From: G965277745 sp965277745 | GTDB taxonomy: Bacteria > Pseudomonadota > Gammaproteobacteria > Cardiobacteriales > Cardiobacteriaceae | Assembly (NCBI GenBank): GCA_965277745.1 | Contig: OZ255837.1 | Span: 1,798,001-1,862,000, forward strand | Direction: 5' to 3' | Length of the DNA stretch: 64,000 nucleotides | Shown: one piece after another, positions 1 to 9,599 of the stretch | How positions within the stretch are numbered: the first letter of the stretch is position 1 | How the letters are laid out: every line of letters begins with the position of its first letter | Position numbers and translations under genes: made by a program | Notes under the pieces: generated by a model | Seen by the model: the letters and a program-made list of their open reading frames with translations, nothing else | What the model was told of the DNA's origin: nothing | Database searches by the model: none

Positions 1-818
1 CCGAATTCGGGATCGACGTATTCGTCAGCGATGATCGGGATGACCCGCTCGGTCATCGGTACATGCACTTCTCTGCCGAGGTACGCCGCGTAGCGGCGAT
101 CGCCCGGAGCGATCGCCAGGGCGCCATCGGCGAGAATGGTCTCCGGACGGGTCGTCGCGACCTCCATGAACTTTCCGTCGAGCCCCTGCCCGGCGACAAA
201 CGGATAGCGCACGTGATAGAGGTAGCCGTCTTCTTCCTCGCTTACCACTTCGAGATCGGAAATCGCCGTTTTCAGCACCGGATCCCAGTTGACCAGACGC
301 TTGCCGCGATAGATCAGCCCCGCGTCGTACCAGCGAACGAACAGCGCACGCACTGCGCGCGACATCGCCTCATCCATCGTGAAGCGTTCGCGTGACCAGT
401 CCAGCGAAGCGCCGAGACGGCGGAGCTGGCGCATGATGTGACCGCCGGATTCGTCTTTCCATTCCCAGACGGCTGCGGTGAACGCTTCGCGGCCAAGCGC
501 CCGGCGCGATTTTCCTTCGCGAACAAGGCGACGCTCGACGACCATCTGGGTAGCGATGCCGGCGTGGTCGCTGCCCGGTTGCCACAAGGTGTGATCGCCG
601 ATCATGCGGTGATAGCGGATCAGGATATCCATGATCGTATCCTGGAAGGCGTGCCCCATGTGCAGGGTACCGGTGACGTTCGGTGGCGGAATCATGATGG
701 TGTAGGGCTTGCCACGCCCGCGAGGCGCGAAATAACCTTGCGCTTCCCATCGCGCGTACCATTTTTTCTCGATCGTCGCCGGCTGGTAACGAGTCGCCAT
801 CGCGGTATCTGTCGTCAT
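1..818 (-). CDS. valS: Valine--tRNA ligase, N-terminal part (cut by window edge)
   Basis: Class I aminoacyl-tRNA synthetase that charges tRNA-Val in the cytoplasm. Only the first ~272 residues lie in the window; the gene runs off the left edge. The HIGH-type ATP site is visible as PPPNVTGTLHMGHA at about residues 44-57, followed by the ValS-typical RYHRM and WQPGSDHAGIATQ stretches and the start of the editing domain. I chose the ATG at 818 because CGGAG lies just upstream; a second in-frame ATG is at 800. The family call is secure. Confidence 0.95.
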   Translation of the reverse strand, partial: MTTDTAMATRYQPATIEKKWYARWEAQGYFAPRGRGKPYTIMIPPPNVTGTLHMGHAFQDTIMDILIRYHRMIGDHTLWQPGSDHAGIATQMVVERRLVREGKSRRALGREAFTAAVWEWKDESGGHIMRQLRRLGASLDWSRERFTMDEAMSRAVRALFVRWYDAGLIYRGKRLVNWDPVLKTAISDLEVVSEEEDGYLYHVRYPFVAGQGLDGKFMEVATTRPETILADGALAIAPGDRRYAAYLGREVHVPMTERVIPIIADEYVDPEF

Positions 819-1083
819 AGTCTCCGATTCGCCGAAATAAAGCGGCAAATTTTATCATATCCCGCGATCTTCCCGCTGCCGCAAGGGTGACGGAGAGCGT
901 TGCCCGCCCGGCATCGGCTTTGGCGATCTTCCGAGTGTACAGGGATCCCTGCCGTGGCAGGCGGTTTTCTCGCAAGAAATGTTCACCCTCGGAAAGTGCC
1001 CGACCCGCGGAGAAAATGCGTCTCCCCCCACGGCGAAAAACGCCTTTGCCGCGACCCGCCGCGCGCGACAATCCGTGGCACGC

Positions 1084-2910
1084 TTACTTTCTGCGCGCGC
1101 GCTTGCGTTCCTGTTCGGTGAGCAATTTCTTGCGCATACGGATCGAATGCGGCGTGACTTCGACGAGTTCGTCCTCGTCGATCCCTTCGATCGCTTGTTC
1201 CAGGGTGTTGCGGATCGGTGGGGTGAGGAGGATGTTTTCATCGGATCCGGCGGCGCGGATATTGGTGAGCTGTTTGCCTTTCAACGGGTTGACGACGAGG
1301 TCGTTCTCACGGTTGTGGAGGCCGATGATCATGCCTTCGTAGACTTCTTCCCCGGGGCCGATGAACAGGCGGCCGCGCTCTTGCAGGCTGAACAGCGCGT
1401 AGGCGAGCGCCTTGCCCGGCGCCATCGCGACAAGGACGCCGTTGTGACGGGTTTTGCCCAAGCCTTCCTTTATCGGGCCGTAATGATCGAAACGCTGGAA
1501 TTTCAGCCCCGAACCGGAAGTCAACGTCATGAACTCGGTTTGCAAGCCGATCAGTCCACGGGTTGGAATGAGGAATTCCAGGCGCACCCGCCCCTTGCCG
1601 TCCGGTATGATATTTTGCAGATCGCCCTTGCGTTCGCCGATGCGTTCCATCACCCCGCCCTGATGGATTTCTTCGATATCGAGAACGACGCATTCATAAG
1701 GTTCCTGCCTGACCCCGTCGATTTCCTTATAGAGGACTTCCGGGCGCGAAACCCCTAACTCGTAGCCTTCGCGGCGCATGGTTTCAATCAGGATCGAAAG
1801 ATGCAGTTCGCCGCGTCCGGAGACCTTGAATTTGTCCGGATCGTCCATCGCCTCGACACGCAGCGCCACGTTGTGGATACACTCGCGTTGCAGACGTTCC
1901 TGAATCTGGCGCGAGGTGACGAAGCTACCTTCACGGCCGGCGAGCGGTGAGGTGTTGACCTGGAAGGTCATGCTCATCGTCGGTTCGTCGACGCAAAGAT
2001 CGGGCAGCGCCTCGACATGATTCGGATCGCACAGGGTATCGGAAATAAAGAGCGGATCGAGTCCGGTGAAGGAAATGATATCGCCCGCCGCGGCCTGCTC
2101 GACTTCGACCTTCTCCAATCCGAGAAATTTATACAGTTTGAGGACACGCCCGTTGCGCAACGCGCCAGCGCGGTCGATCACCTTGACCGCCGTGTTGCTC
2201 TTCAGCGTCCCGCGCGCGATGCGGGCAATGCCGATGACGCCGCTATAACTCGAATAATCCAAAGAGGAAACCTGCATGCGCAACGGCCCCTCGCGATCGA
2301 CCTTCGGCGCCTCGACATGATCGACGATCGTCTGGAAAAGATAGCTCATGTCGCCGTCGCGGACAGCGGCATCGGCCGCCGAGTAACCATGCAGGGCGGA
2401 AGCGTAGACGATCGGGAAGTCCAGTTGCTCGTCGCTCGCCCCGAGACGATCGAACAGATCGAAGGTTTCATCGAGCACCCAGTCGGGGCGTGCCCCGGGA
2501 CGGTCGATTTTATTGATGACGACAATCGGTTTCAGACCGAGGCCGAAGGCTTTCTGAGTCACGAAGCGCGTCTGCGGCATCGGGCCGTCGCTGGCATCGA
2601 CGAGGAGCAACACGGAATCGACCATCGCCAGTACCCGTTCCACTTCCCCGCCAAAATCGGCATGGCCGGGAGTGTCGACGATATTGATGCGATAGTCTTT
2701 CCAGCGGATGGCCGTATTTTTCGCCATGATGGTGATCCCGCGTTCACGTTCGAGATCCATCGAATCCATCATTCGCTCATAGACATTCGCCCGTTCGGTA
2801 AGGGTGTCGGACTGACGGAACAACTGATCGACCAGCGTCGTCTTGCCGTGGTCGACGTGGGCGACGATCGCGATATTGCGGATTTTGTCCACATCGTTGG
2901 AAATACTCAC
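1084..2910 (-). CDS. typA: Ribosome-associated translational GTPase TypA/BipA
   Basis: EF-G-like GTPase that binds the ribosome and helps 50S assembly and stress adaptation. The G1 motif AHVDHGKTT, DTPGHADF (G3) and NKIDRPGARP (G4) are all visible in the first ~140 residues, followed by EF-G-type domains and the TypA-specific C-terminal domain ending in a basic tail. I placed the start at a GTG (2910), giving 608 aa and MSISNDVDKIRNIAIVAHVD, which matches the family length; an upstream ATG at 2949 would add 13 residues. Single gene, 266 bp downstream of the valS start. Confidence 0.93.
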   Translation of the reverse strand: MSISNDVDKIRNIAIVAHVDHGKTTLVDQLFRQSDTLTERANVYERMMDSMDLERERGITIMAKNTAIRWKDYRINIVDTPGHADFGGEVERVLAMVDSVLLLVDASDGPMPQTRFVTQKAFGLGLKPIVVINKIDRPGARPDWVLDETFDLFDRLGASDEQLDFPIVYASALHGYSAADAAVRDGDMSYLFQTIVDHVEAPKVDREGPLRMQVSSLDYSSYSGVIGIARIARGTLKSNTAVKVIDRAGALRNGRVLKLYKFLGLEKVEVEQAAAGDIISFTGLDPLFISDTLCDPNHVEALPDLCVDEPTMSMTFQVNTSPLAGREGSFVTSRQIQERLQRECIHNVALRVEAMDDPDKFKVSGRGELHLSILIETMRREGYELGVSRPEVLYKEIDGVRQEPYECVVLDIEEIHQGGVMERIGERKGDLQNIIPDGKGRVRLEFLIPTRGLIGLQTEFMTLTSGSGLKFQRFDHYGPIKEGLGKTRHNGVLVAMAPGKALAYALFSLQERGRLFIGPGEEVYEGMIIGLHNRENDLVVNPLKGKQLTNIRAAGSDENILLTPPIRNTLEQAIEGIDEDELVEVTPHSIRMRKKLLTEQERKRARRK

Positions 2911-3519
2911 AGAATCATCCAGTGGAAAGGTTGCGAAAAAACGACGCATTATAGAGGTTTTTCCGTCGTAGACGAAGCGTATGTCGGTCGACGAAAGTGG
3001 TTGTCCCCTTGCCATCATTTTACCGGGCGTTTACCGAGAGGCTAGGAGAAAAGCGATCGCCGCCGTTTCGTCGCGAGCGAACGGACAAGTCTGCGGTGTT
3101 TGCGCGCGATTACGTTGTTCGCAGGTGGCGCCTTGCGAAAATAAGCGGAGCGGCCACCACACTCGCCTGTGAAAAGCACTTCCCCCGCCGGCGATGAAAG
3201 CCCGGTGCTGTGTCAGGCCGGCGTGGTTGGAAACAACACCCGACGATTTACGCGATGTAACGCTTGGAGAAGGCGACAAAACAGGCCTTAGTACCCCGCT
3301 TTTCCTCCCTTGTACCGCGCACGGCGAGCGATTTCCGAGACAGTTGTCGCGACAACCCGCATGAATTTCGCTCCCTGGAAGGTGTTTTAGCGGGGAAAAT
3401 ATGCGTCCGGTCACGCGATTTTCCGTTCCCAAGGCCTTGACGCGGTCGCGGCTAATCCCGGGTGAAAAGCGCGGCGCCGCCGATAGGAAGCGATCTTGCA
3501 GGAGACGCGAGCGACCCGA
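2911..3519. other. Intergenic region, no gene recognised
   Basis: About 600 bases between the typA start and the DUF883 gene. The short open frames here have no family resemblance and conflict with one another. I see no clear terminator or RNA gene. Confidence 0.5.
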
Positions 3520-3837
3520 TCAGAAAGCCCGCCCGATCAAAAACCCGACAACAGCGATGATTACGACCGCAAGCCCGGGATGGTCGCGTACTTTGCCCTT
3601 GATCTCGTGGAGCAGGCAGTTACACCAGGCGCAAGCGCGCTTACCGCCTTGTCCGCGAAACTCTTGCCAAAAATCCTGCGCTTTCTCCCGGGCCTGATGA
3701 TAACTACGGCGGGCACGAAGATCGAATGTCTCTTCCTTGCTGTCGGCGAGTTCTTTTAGGGTAAGGCTGATTTCATGAAAATCCTTACGTAAATCGACCA
3801 GCTCTTTTTCCAGTTGCTCGAGGCGTTTGTCGTCCAT
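3520..3837 (-). CDS. DUF883 family (ElaB/YqjD-like) membrane-anchored protein
   Basis: A 105-residue protein of the DUF883/ElaB/YqjD type, inner-membrane tail-anchored proteins that bind ribosomes in E. coli during stationary phase. It has an N-terminal coiled-coil stretch (MDDKRLEQLEKELVDLRKDF), a charged middle and a single C-terminal membrane helix (LAVVIIAVVGFLIGRAF) with the GRAF-like end common in the family. A Cys-rich CAWCNC segment before the membrane helix is unusual. Not in an operon. Confidence 0.75.
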   Translation of the reverse strand: MDDKRLEQLEKELVDLRKDFHEISLTLKELADSKEETFDLRARRSYHQAREKAQDFWQEFRGQGGKRACAWCNCLLHEIKGKVRDHPGLAVVIIAVVGFLIGRAF

Positions 3838-4024
3838 TCGTTTTCTCCAATTCGTGCATCATTCAAGACGACGATCGCGCGGCAGGCGGTCGTCGTTTCC
3901 TTCCATTATAGTAACGCATTACGCTGCGCCGACGTGCGGTCCGTTTTATTTTCACGATCAGATCGGCGCTCACCCCTTGACAGCGATACTCGCCAGTGCG
4001 AGTCGTCGCCTCCCTCAGGAAAGA

Positions 4025-5512
4025 TCACACGTCATTTCGATCAAGCGCGTTTTCGAAGTCGTCATGCTGTGAGACGACTTGGCGAACCGGCGCGTTTGTC
4101 AGCAAAGCGACGAGGATCATTGCGAGCGTGGAGAAAATAAATCCGGGCAAGATTTCATAAACATCGAAAAGTCCACCCGACAACTGCTTCCACACGACGA
4201 CGGTGACACCCCCAACGACAATTCCAGCCAACGCCCCGTGTCGGTTCAACCGCCGCCAATACAAGCTGGCGATGATCACCGGGCCAAATGCCGCTCCGAA
4301 GCCAGCCCAGGCATAACTCACGAGGTTAAGTACCGAGCTGTTCGGAGACATAGCCAAGAACAGCGCACAAATCGCGATACCCAAGACGGCCAGACGCCCG
4401 ACTTTCACGATTTCTTCCGAGCTTGCGTTTTTGCGCAGAATCTGTTTATAAAAGTCTTCCGCAAACGCCGATGAACACACGAGCAACTGGGAATCGATCG
4501 TACTCATTACCGCGGCCAGTACGGCGGCAAGCAAAATGCCCGCGATGACCGGGTGGAAAATGCTGTTGACGAGAAGAAGAAAAATTTGTTCGGGATCTTG
4601 CAGAGCACCCCCGTTCTTGGTGACATAGACCAAACCAACCATGCCAACGGAGACGGCACCGATCATCGAAAGGGTTACCCAGGTCATCTCGATGCGCCGC
4701 GCCACGGTTAGCCCTCTATTGCTACGGCACGCCTGGAAACGCGCCAGAATATGGGGCTGCCCGCAATAACCGAGGCCCCAGGCCAGTAAAGAAATGATGA
4801 CAATCGCTGACAAGGGAGACCCGTTCACGTCATGCCAAAGATCGAGCAGCGCCGGATTGATGGCCGACAGATCGGAAACAAGGTTTCCTGAACCGCCTTG
4901 AATCGCGGCAATCGGGACGATCAAAAGCGCCGCTGCCATCAAAAGCCCCTGGACGACGTCCGTCCAGCACACGGCGAGAAATCCGCCGAACAAGGTGTAG
5001 GAAAGGATGCAGATGGTGGCGATGATCGCCGCCGTCGTATAGTTTATGCCAAAGACGGTTTCAAACAATTTTCCACCGGCAACCAGACCGGAACTGGTAT
5101 AGAAAAGAAAAAACAACAAAATGAAGAAAGCAGAGACGATTTCAAGCGCCTTCGAATGATCGTGAAAGCGATGGGATAAAAATTCGGGTAAGGTCAAGGA
5201 CTCGGTGGCAATGGAGTAGGATCGTAGCCGCTTCGCGGTAATCCGCCAGTTCATGTATTTGCCCAACAGCAACCCCCCGGCCAGCCATAAGGCTTCGTAA
5301 CCGGCCGTATAGGCATATCCGGGCAACCCGAGAAGCAGCCAGCCGCTCATGTCCGAGGCGCCGGCGGATAAACCGGCACTCAAGGGGGAAAGCCGGCGGC
5401 CACCCAAAAAATAATCCGATGCGTTTTGGGTGCGCCGATAGGCAACAAGCCCGATCACTAGCATCACTACGATATAGACACAAAATGTCATCGGTACAGC
5501 AAAATTTTTCAT
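4025..5512 (-). CDS. putP: Sodium/proline symporter PutP
   Basis: Solute:sodium symporter that imports proline with Na+, feeding the PutA enzymes encoded just upstream on the same strand. The 495-residue protein is almost entirely membrane helices and carries the family motif SAGLSAGASDMSGWLLLGLPG near residues 45-65 and the RRTQNASDYFLGGR loop before it. The start is the ATG at 5512, preceded by AGGAGG; a GTG directly before it is also in frame. The gap to the preceding gene is 68 bases, consistent with a put operon. Confidence 0.92.
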   Translation of the reverse strand: MKNFAVPMTFCVYIVVMLVIGLVAYRRTQNASDYFLGGRRLSPLSAGLSAGASDMSGWLLLGLPGYAYTAGYEALWLAGGLLLGKYMNWRITAKRLRSYSIATESLTLPEFLSHRFHDHSKALEIVSAFFILLFFLFYTSSGLVAGGKLFETVFGINYTTAAIIATICILSYTLFGGFLAVCWTDVVQGLLMAAALLIVPIAAIQGGSGNLVSDLSAINPALLDLWHDVNGSPLSAIVIISLLAWGLGYCGQPHILARFQACRSNRGLTVARRIEMTWVTLSMIGAVSVGMVGLVYVTKNGGALQDPEQIFLLLVNSIFHPVIAGILLAAVLAAVMSTIDSQLLVCSSAFAEDFYKQILRKNASSEEIVKVGRLAVLGIAICALFLAMSPNSSVLNLVSYAWAGFGAAFGPVIIASLYWRRLNRHGALAGIVVGGVTVVVWKQLSGGLFDVYEILPGFIFSTLAMILVALLTNAPVRQVVSQHDDFENALDRNDV

Positions 5513-5580
5513 CACGAACCTCCTCCTTTATCAAGTAAAAAGCACACCGACTCGCACGTCCGCGCCAACAGCGCGAAGGC

Positions 5581-6288
5581 TCAAGCACGAAGCGAGTGAT
5601 GCGTATCGTCACACAATGCCAGCAGGGTCGCGTTACCGCCTACCGCCGTGGTATCGATCGTTAGCGTGCACTCGGTTACAAAACGCAGGAACAAAAAAGG
5701 ATCATGCGCCATCGGGAGGGCTCGCAGATCCGTTTCGGCGACCAAAGCGGCAATCGTTCCCTCTCGATCGGCCAGCTGTCGGTCGATCTTGCGCGCTCCC
5801 GCGCAGGAACCCACATAGCCGACACTCCTTACGTCCACTTCCAAGAGTCGATGGCACGCCTGCTCGGCAACGAACTGAATGAGATCGCACGGAAAACAAG
5901 CGCTTCGTAACGTGGCGTCGAGGACAGCGCGCAACGCATGATCATCGCTGCTGACGATGACACTGTTGCCCGCGGCAAGCGCGGCCGTTAAGAACGCCAG
6001 CGCGGGCCGCCACGATCGACGCTCATTGTCTGCGACGATGATCAGGGCGACGCCACGGCCGCGGATAGTCAGGTCATTGCTTTCACCGGTCACGCCCTCA
6101 AGCCGCTGCCCTGTCGCCAGCAAGGCGCTCGCCTGGGCAAGATGGAAAGAGACGACCGCAGACAATTCCCCCGCTTGCCGTTGCAAGGCCTGCTCGAAGG
6201 CGAGAAGCGATTTCCTTTTGTCAGCAAAGGGGCTGAGGTCATACGCTTCCCATGCCGACGAAGCGGTCGAGAAGGTCGATTCCATCAC
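5581..6288 (-). CDS. Detached C-terminal ALDH-superfamily domain of PutA
   Basis: A 235-residue protein matching what is normally the C-terminal third of long (type B) PutA: the TGESNDLTIRGRGVALI block, an LxAALAAGNSVIV block, and the extreme C-terminal beta-flap signature TIDTTAVGGNATLL. It lies immediately after the putA stop, in the same reading frame (TAA GTG ATG). AGGAGG sits about 8 bases upstream of the GTG, so it appears to be translated on its own. The domain is thought to help structure and substrate channelling in PutA and has no catalytic residues. Whether it assembles with PutA in trans is inference. An ATG at 6285 is an alternative start. Confidence 0.82.
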   Translation of the reverse strand: MMESTFSTASSAWEAYDLSPFADKRKSLLAFEQALQRQAGELSAVVSFHLAQASALLATGQRLEGVTGESNDLTIRGRGVALIIVADNERRSWRPALAFLTAALAAGNSVIVSSDDHALRAVLDATLRSACFPCDLIQFVAEQACHRLLEVDVRSVGYVGSCAGARKIDRQLADREGTIAALVAETDLRALPMAHDPFLFLRFVTECTLTIDTTAVGGNATLLALCDDTHHSLRA

Positions 6289-9200
6289 TTAATTTATCCT
6301 CCTTTCCTGCGACATTTCATCATAGCGAACCTCCGTGAAACGCAATAAATAATTCGGGCCGCCCGCTTTCGGGCCGGTACCGGACAAGCCCTGACCACCA
6401 AATGGTTGAACACCGACAACGGCCCCTATCTGATCGCGGTTGACGTAGCAGTTGCCCACTCTGGCATGACGCGCGATCCAGCGATACCGGCTCTCGATTC
6501 GACTGTGGATACCCAGCGTCAGGCCGTAACCGCTGCGATTGATTTCTGCGACCACTGCGGCCAATTCACCCGCCTTGAAGCGTTTGATGTGGAGGATGGG
6601 GCCGAATTTTTCTTCGTCCAGGCAATCAATCGCATCGATCTCGAACGCGCAAGGGGCAACGAAGTCGCCATGGTTCAATCTGTCGTCCAATTCGATTTGC
6701 GCAACTTTCTTCTGTGTGGCGGTCATGCGGGCGATATGGGCGATCAATTTTTCTTTTGCCGTCTTGTCGATCACCGGTCCCACATCGGTGTCGTGGAGAT
6801 AGGGAACGCCCACTCGCAACTGATCCATCGCCCCCTCGATGAGGCGAATCATCTCTTCTGCAATCTCTTCTTGGAGATAAAGTACACGCAATGCGGAACA
6901 GCGTTGACCGGCCGATCCGAAGGCAGAACGAACGATATCGTGAACAGCCTTTTCCGGCAGTGCCGTCGCATCGACGATCATCGCGTTCTGCCCGCCGGTT
7001 TCGGCGATCAATGGCACCGGCGCGACGTCGCGCGCGGCGAGGTTACGGTAAATTTGCCGCGCGGTCGCGATCGATCCGGTAAAGGCGACGCCAGCAACCG
7101 CCGGATGGGCGGTAAGCGCCGCACCAATTTCCGCGCCGCTGCCCGGAAGAAGCTGAATCACCGCGGCAGGAAAACCCGCCTCCAGCATCAACTCGACCGC
7201 TCTACCCGCAATCAAGGCGGTCTGCTCGGCGGGTTTGGCGACGACGGTATTGCCTGCCACCAGTGCCGCCGTCACCTGCCCGAGAAAAATCGCCAGCGGA
7301 AAATTCCATGGGCTGATCGCGGCGAACACCCCGCGTCCTTGACGGGAAATCAAACGCGCCTTGTCATCGAAGCCTTTTTGCACGAAAGGCGCCGCCAATG
7401 TTTCGGCCTGGCTGGCGTAGTAGCGGCAAAAATCCACCGCTTCGCGTACTTCATCTATACTGTCATGAACCGTTTTTCCGGCTTCCCGATGTAGGAGCGC
7501 CACCAGTTCGGGAAGATGCGTTTGCAAAAGATCGGCCAGTTTTTCAAGCGGCGAAGTACGCGTCTTGACAGCGCTTTTTTGCCAACCTGGGAAGGTGTTT
7601 AAGGCAATGTCGACGGCTTCGGCAACGTCATCGCAAGAGGCGAAGACGAGTTTCCCCACTTCGATACGGCGATCATACGGCGCGGTGACGGAATGTGGCG
7701 AATATCCCTTGTCGATCATGCTTTTGTATCGACACTGGCCATCGATGATCGCGCCGCCGATCGTGTGTTTATCCAAAAAAGCACCGACTTTCTCTGCAAA
7801 CGGCATGCGTTCGCTTGCGATATCGATATTCACCCCTGCCGAGTTTACGCGCGCGGGAAAAATGTCGGGCGGACGCGGAATGTTGGCGTTGTGCAAGGAG
7901 GAAAATTTCCGCAAGCGCTCGACAGGGTCCTCCGTCAATGCTGCAATCGGGCAGCGTTCGTCCATCAGACGGTGCACAAATGAACTGTTCGCGCCATTTT
8001 CCAGCAAACGCCTGACCAGATAAGGCAAAAGATCTCGATACCCCCCCACCGGCGCGTAAATGCAAACCGGTCGTTTAGTGGTATTCATGACGTGTTTGTA
8101 CAACCCTTCTCCCATGCCGTGCAGACACTGGAAGGCGAAATTCCCATGCTCGGCCATCACGGTTATCGCTGCGATCGTCTGCGCGTTGTGGGTGGCAAAC
8201 TGGGGATAAAGATGTTTATTCACCGATGCATGCGACAGGAAGCGCGCGCAAGCCAGATAGGCGACATCGGTCGCCTCTTTTCGCGTGTATACCGGATAAT
8301 CGGCAAACCCGCCCTGCTGGGCGCGTTTTATCTCGCTGTCCCAGTAGGCACCCTTGACGAGGCGTACGGGGATAACGCCTCCCTTTTCCCTGGCCAACGC
8401 ATTCAGCCAAACGAGTACCGGCAAGGCGCGTTTGGAATACGCCTGTAACGCCAAACCGAACTTTCCCCAGCCATCGACCACACCACTTCGCCATACCTTC
8501 TCGAACAGCGCGAGTGATAGCTCAAGGCGATCCGCTTCTTCGGCATCGATGGTAATCGCCACGTCGAGTTCGACAGCGCGTTGTAAGAGTTCGATCAGCG
8601 TTCGATACAGTTCGCTCGACATTCGCGCTTGCCAGGCCGCTTCATAGCGTGGATGCAGCGCCGATAGCTTGATCGAGACAGATGGATGATCGTCACACCC
8701 GGCCGCCTCGATCGCCGTCAGGTAATTGCGACGATAGCGATCGGCATCCGTGACGGTCAACGCCGCTTCCCCGAGCATGTCGAAAGAATGGGTGAAGCCT
8801 TTGTCGCGCATCGGGCGGCTGTTTTTTTGCGCTTCGTAAATATCGCGTCCGAGCACGAATCGCCGCGCCATTTGCCGCATTGCCTGCTGCATCGCGCGAC
8901 GAATGAGCGGCATGGTGACAGTGCCGAGGAGGCGATCCGGCACAGGCAAACACATTGCCTTTTCCTCGCGCGTCAAGCTCGCCATTTGGGCGGCGAGCGA
9001 CAATCCCAAAGTTGCCGTGTTGACGAAGACGGAATCGCAATGCTTCAGGTGCGACTTCCAGTTACCCATGCCGAGTTTGTCCCGTATCAATGCCTCTTGG
9101 GTCACGGTATCGGGAATGCGCATCAGCGCTTCCGCGACCCCCATCAGCAAAAGACCTTCCCGCGTATCGAGACCGTATTCGAGCAAAAGTGCATCAATCC

Positions 9201-9420
9201 TTTGCGTCGCGCCTTTGTCCTCGCGAACCGCTTTCACCCACTGTGCCGCGCACGAGGTAATTGCCTGCCTTTCGACGTCGGAAAAGCTTGCCAATGGCAA
9301 CAGAAGCTGTTCCAGTAAGCGGGATTCGTCGACTATGTAGTGCGGCGAAATTTGCTCTTTCAGTTTGTCCGGCCCCTGTTCGAGAAACGCCGGGGTGAAC
9401 AGACAAGTCGCGCTAAGCAC
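6289..9420 (-). CDS. putA: Bifunctional proline dehydrogenase / P5C dehydrogenase PutA (lacks C-terminal domain)
   Basis: Oxidises proline to glutamate in two steps: FAD-dependent proline dehydrogenase, then NAD-dependent glutamate-semialdehyde dehydrogenase. PRODH signatures (SVSIKLSALHPRYE; ATHNAQTIAAI) lie in the first half and ALDH signatures in the second (ISPWNFPLAIFLGQ, VAFTGSIATA, IAETGGQNAMIVD, and FGSAGQRCSALRVLYL with the catalytic Cys). The protein begins directly with the alpha-domain, so it lacks the ribbon-helix-helix repressor domain of E. coli PutA and should not bind DNA. It ends at SGTGPKAGGPNYLLRFTEVR followed by a stop, with the rest in the next gene. I prefer the GTG at 9420 (GAGGT upstream); a TTG at 9438 is possible. 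Confidence 0.92.
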   Translation of the reverse strand: MLSATCLFTPAFLEQGPDKLKEQISPHYIVDESRLLEQLLLPLASFSDVERQAITSCAAQWVKAVREDKGATQRIDALLLEYGLDTREGLLLMGVAEALMRIPDTVTQEALIRDKLGMGNWKSHLKHCDSVFVNTATLGLSLAAQMASLTREEKAMCLPVPDRLLGTVTMPLIRRAMQQAMRQMARRFVLGRDIYEAQKNSRPMRDKGFTHSFDMLGEAALTVTDADRYRRNYLTAIEAAGCDDHPSVSIKLSALHPRYEAAWQARMSSELYRTLIELLQRAVELDVAITIDAEEADRLELSLALFEKVWRSGVVDGWGKFGLALQAYSKRALPVLVWLNALAREKGGVIPVRLVKGAYWDSEIKRAQQGGFADYPVYTRKEATDVAYLACARFLSHASVNKHLYPQFATHNAQTIAAITVMAEHGNFAFQCLHGMGEGLYKHVMNTTKRPVCIYAPVGGYRDLLPYLVRRLLENGANSSFVHRLMDERCPIAALTEDPVERLRKFSSLHNANIPRPPDIFPARVNSAGVNIDIASERMPFAEKVGAFLDKHTIGGAIIDGQCRYKSMIDKGYSPHSVTAPYDRRIEVGKLVFASCDDVAEAVDIALNTFPGWQKSAVKTRTSPLEKLADLLQTHLPELVALLHREAGKTVHDSIDEVREAVDFCRYYASQAETLAAPFVQKGFDDKARLISRQGRGVFAAISPWNFPLAIFLGQVTAALVAGNTVVAKPAEQTALIAGRAVELMLEAGFPAAVIQLLPGSGAEIGAALTAHPAVAGVAFTGSIATARQIYRNLAARDVAPVPLIAETGGQNAMIVDATALPEKAVHDIVRSAFGSAGQRCSALRVLYLQEEIAEEMIRLIEGAMDQLRVGVPYLHDTDVGPVIDKTAKEKLIAHIARMTATQKKVAQIELDDRLNHGDFVAPCAFEIDAIDCLDEEKFGPILHIKRFKAGELAAVVAEINRSGYGLTLGIHSRIESRYRWIARHARVGNCYVNRDQIGAVVGVQPFGGQGLSGTGPKAGGPNYLLRFTEVRYDEMSQERRIN

Positions 9421-9599
9421 GGGCTCTACCTCATACAACTGAGTTAAGGATTTACCATTTATTCTAGCCTATATGATTTGTTTGTCAAAACCGGCGAAAT
9501 ATACCGCAAATACTTTTCGATCAAGCCCCTTTTTATGAGTAAGTTCAACGTTCGGATCACTATATGGCGGGCAAAGGGAGACACCGACGCATCGCTTCT

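Noticed and set aside
2017..3045. 342-aa plus-strand open frame
   Set aside because: It is the shadow of typA, whose motifs on the minus strand are unambiguous.
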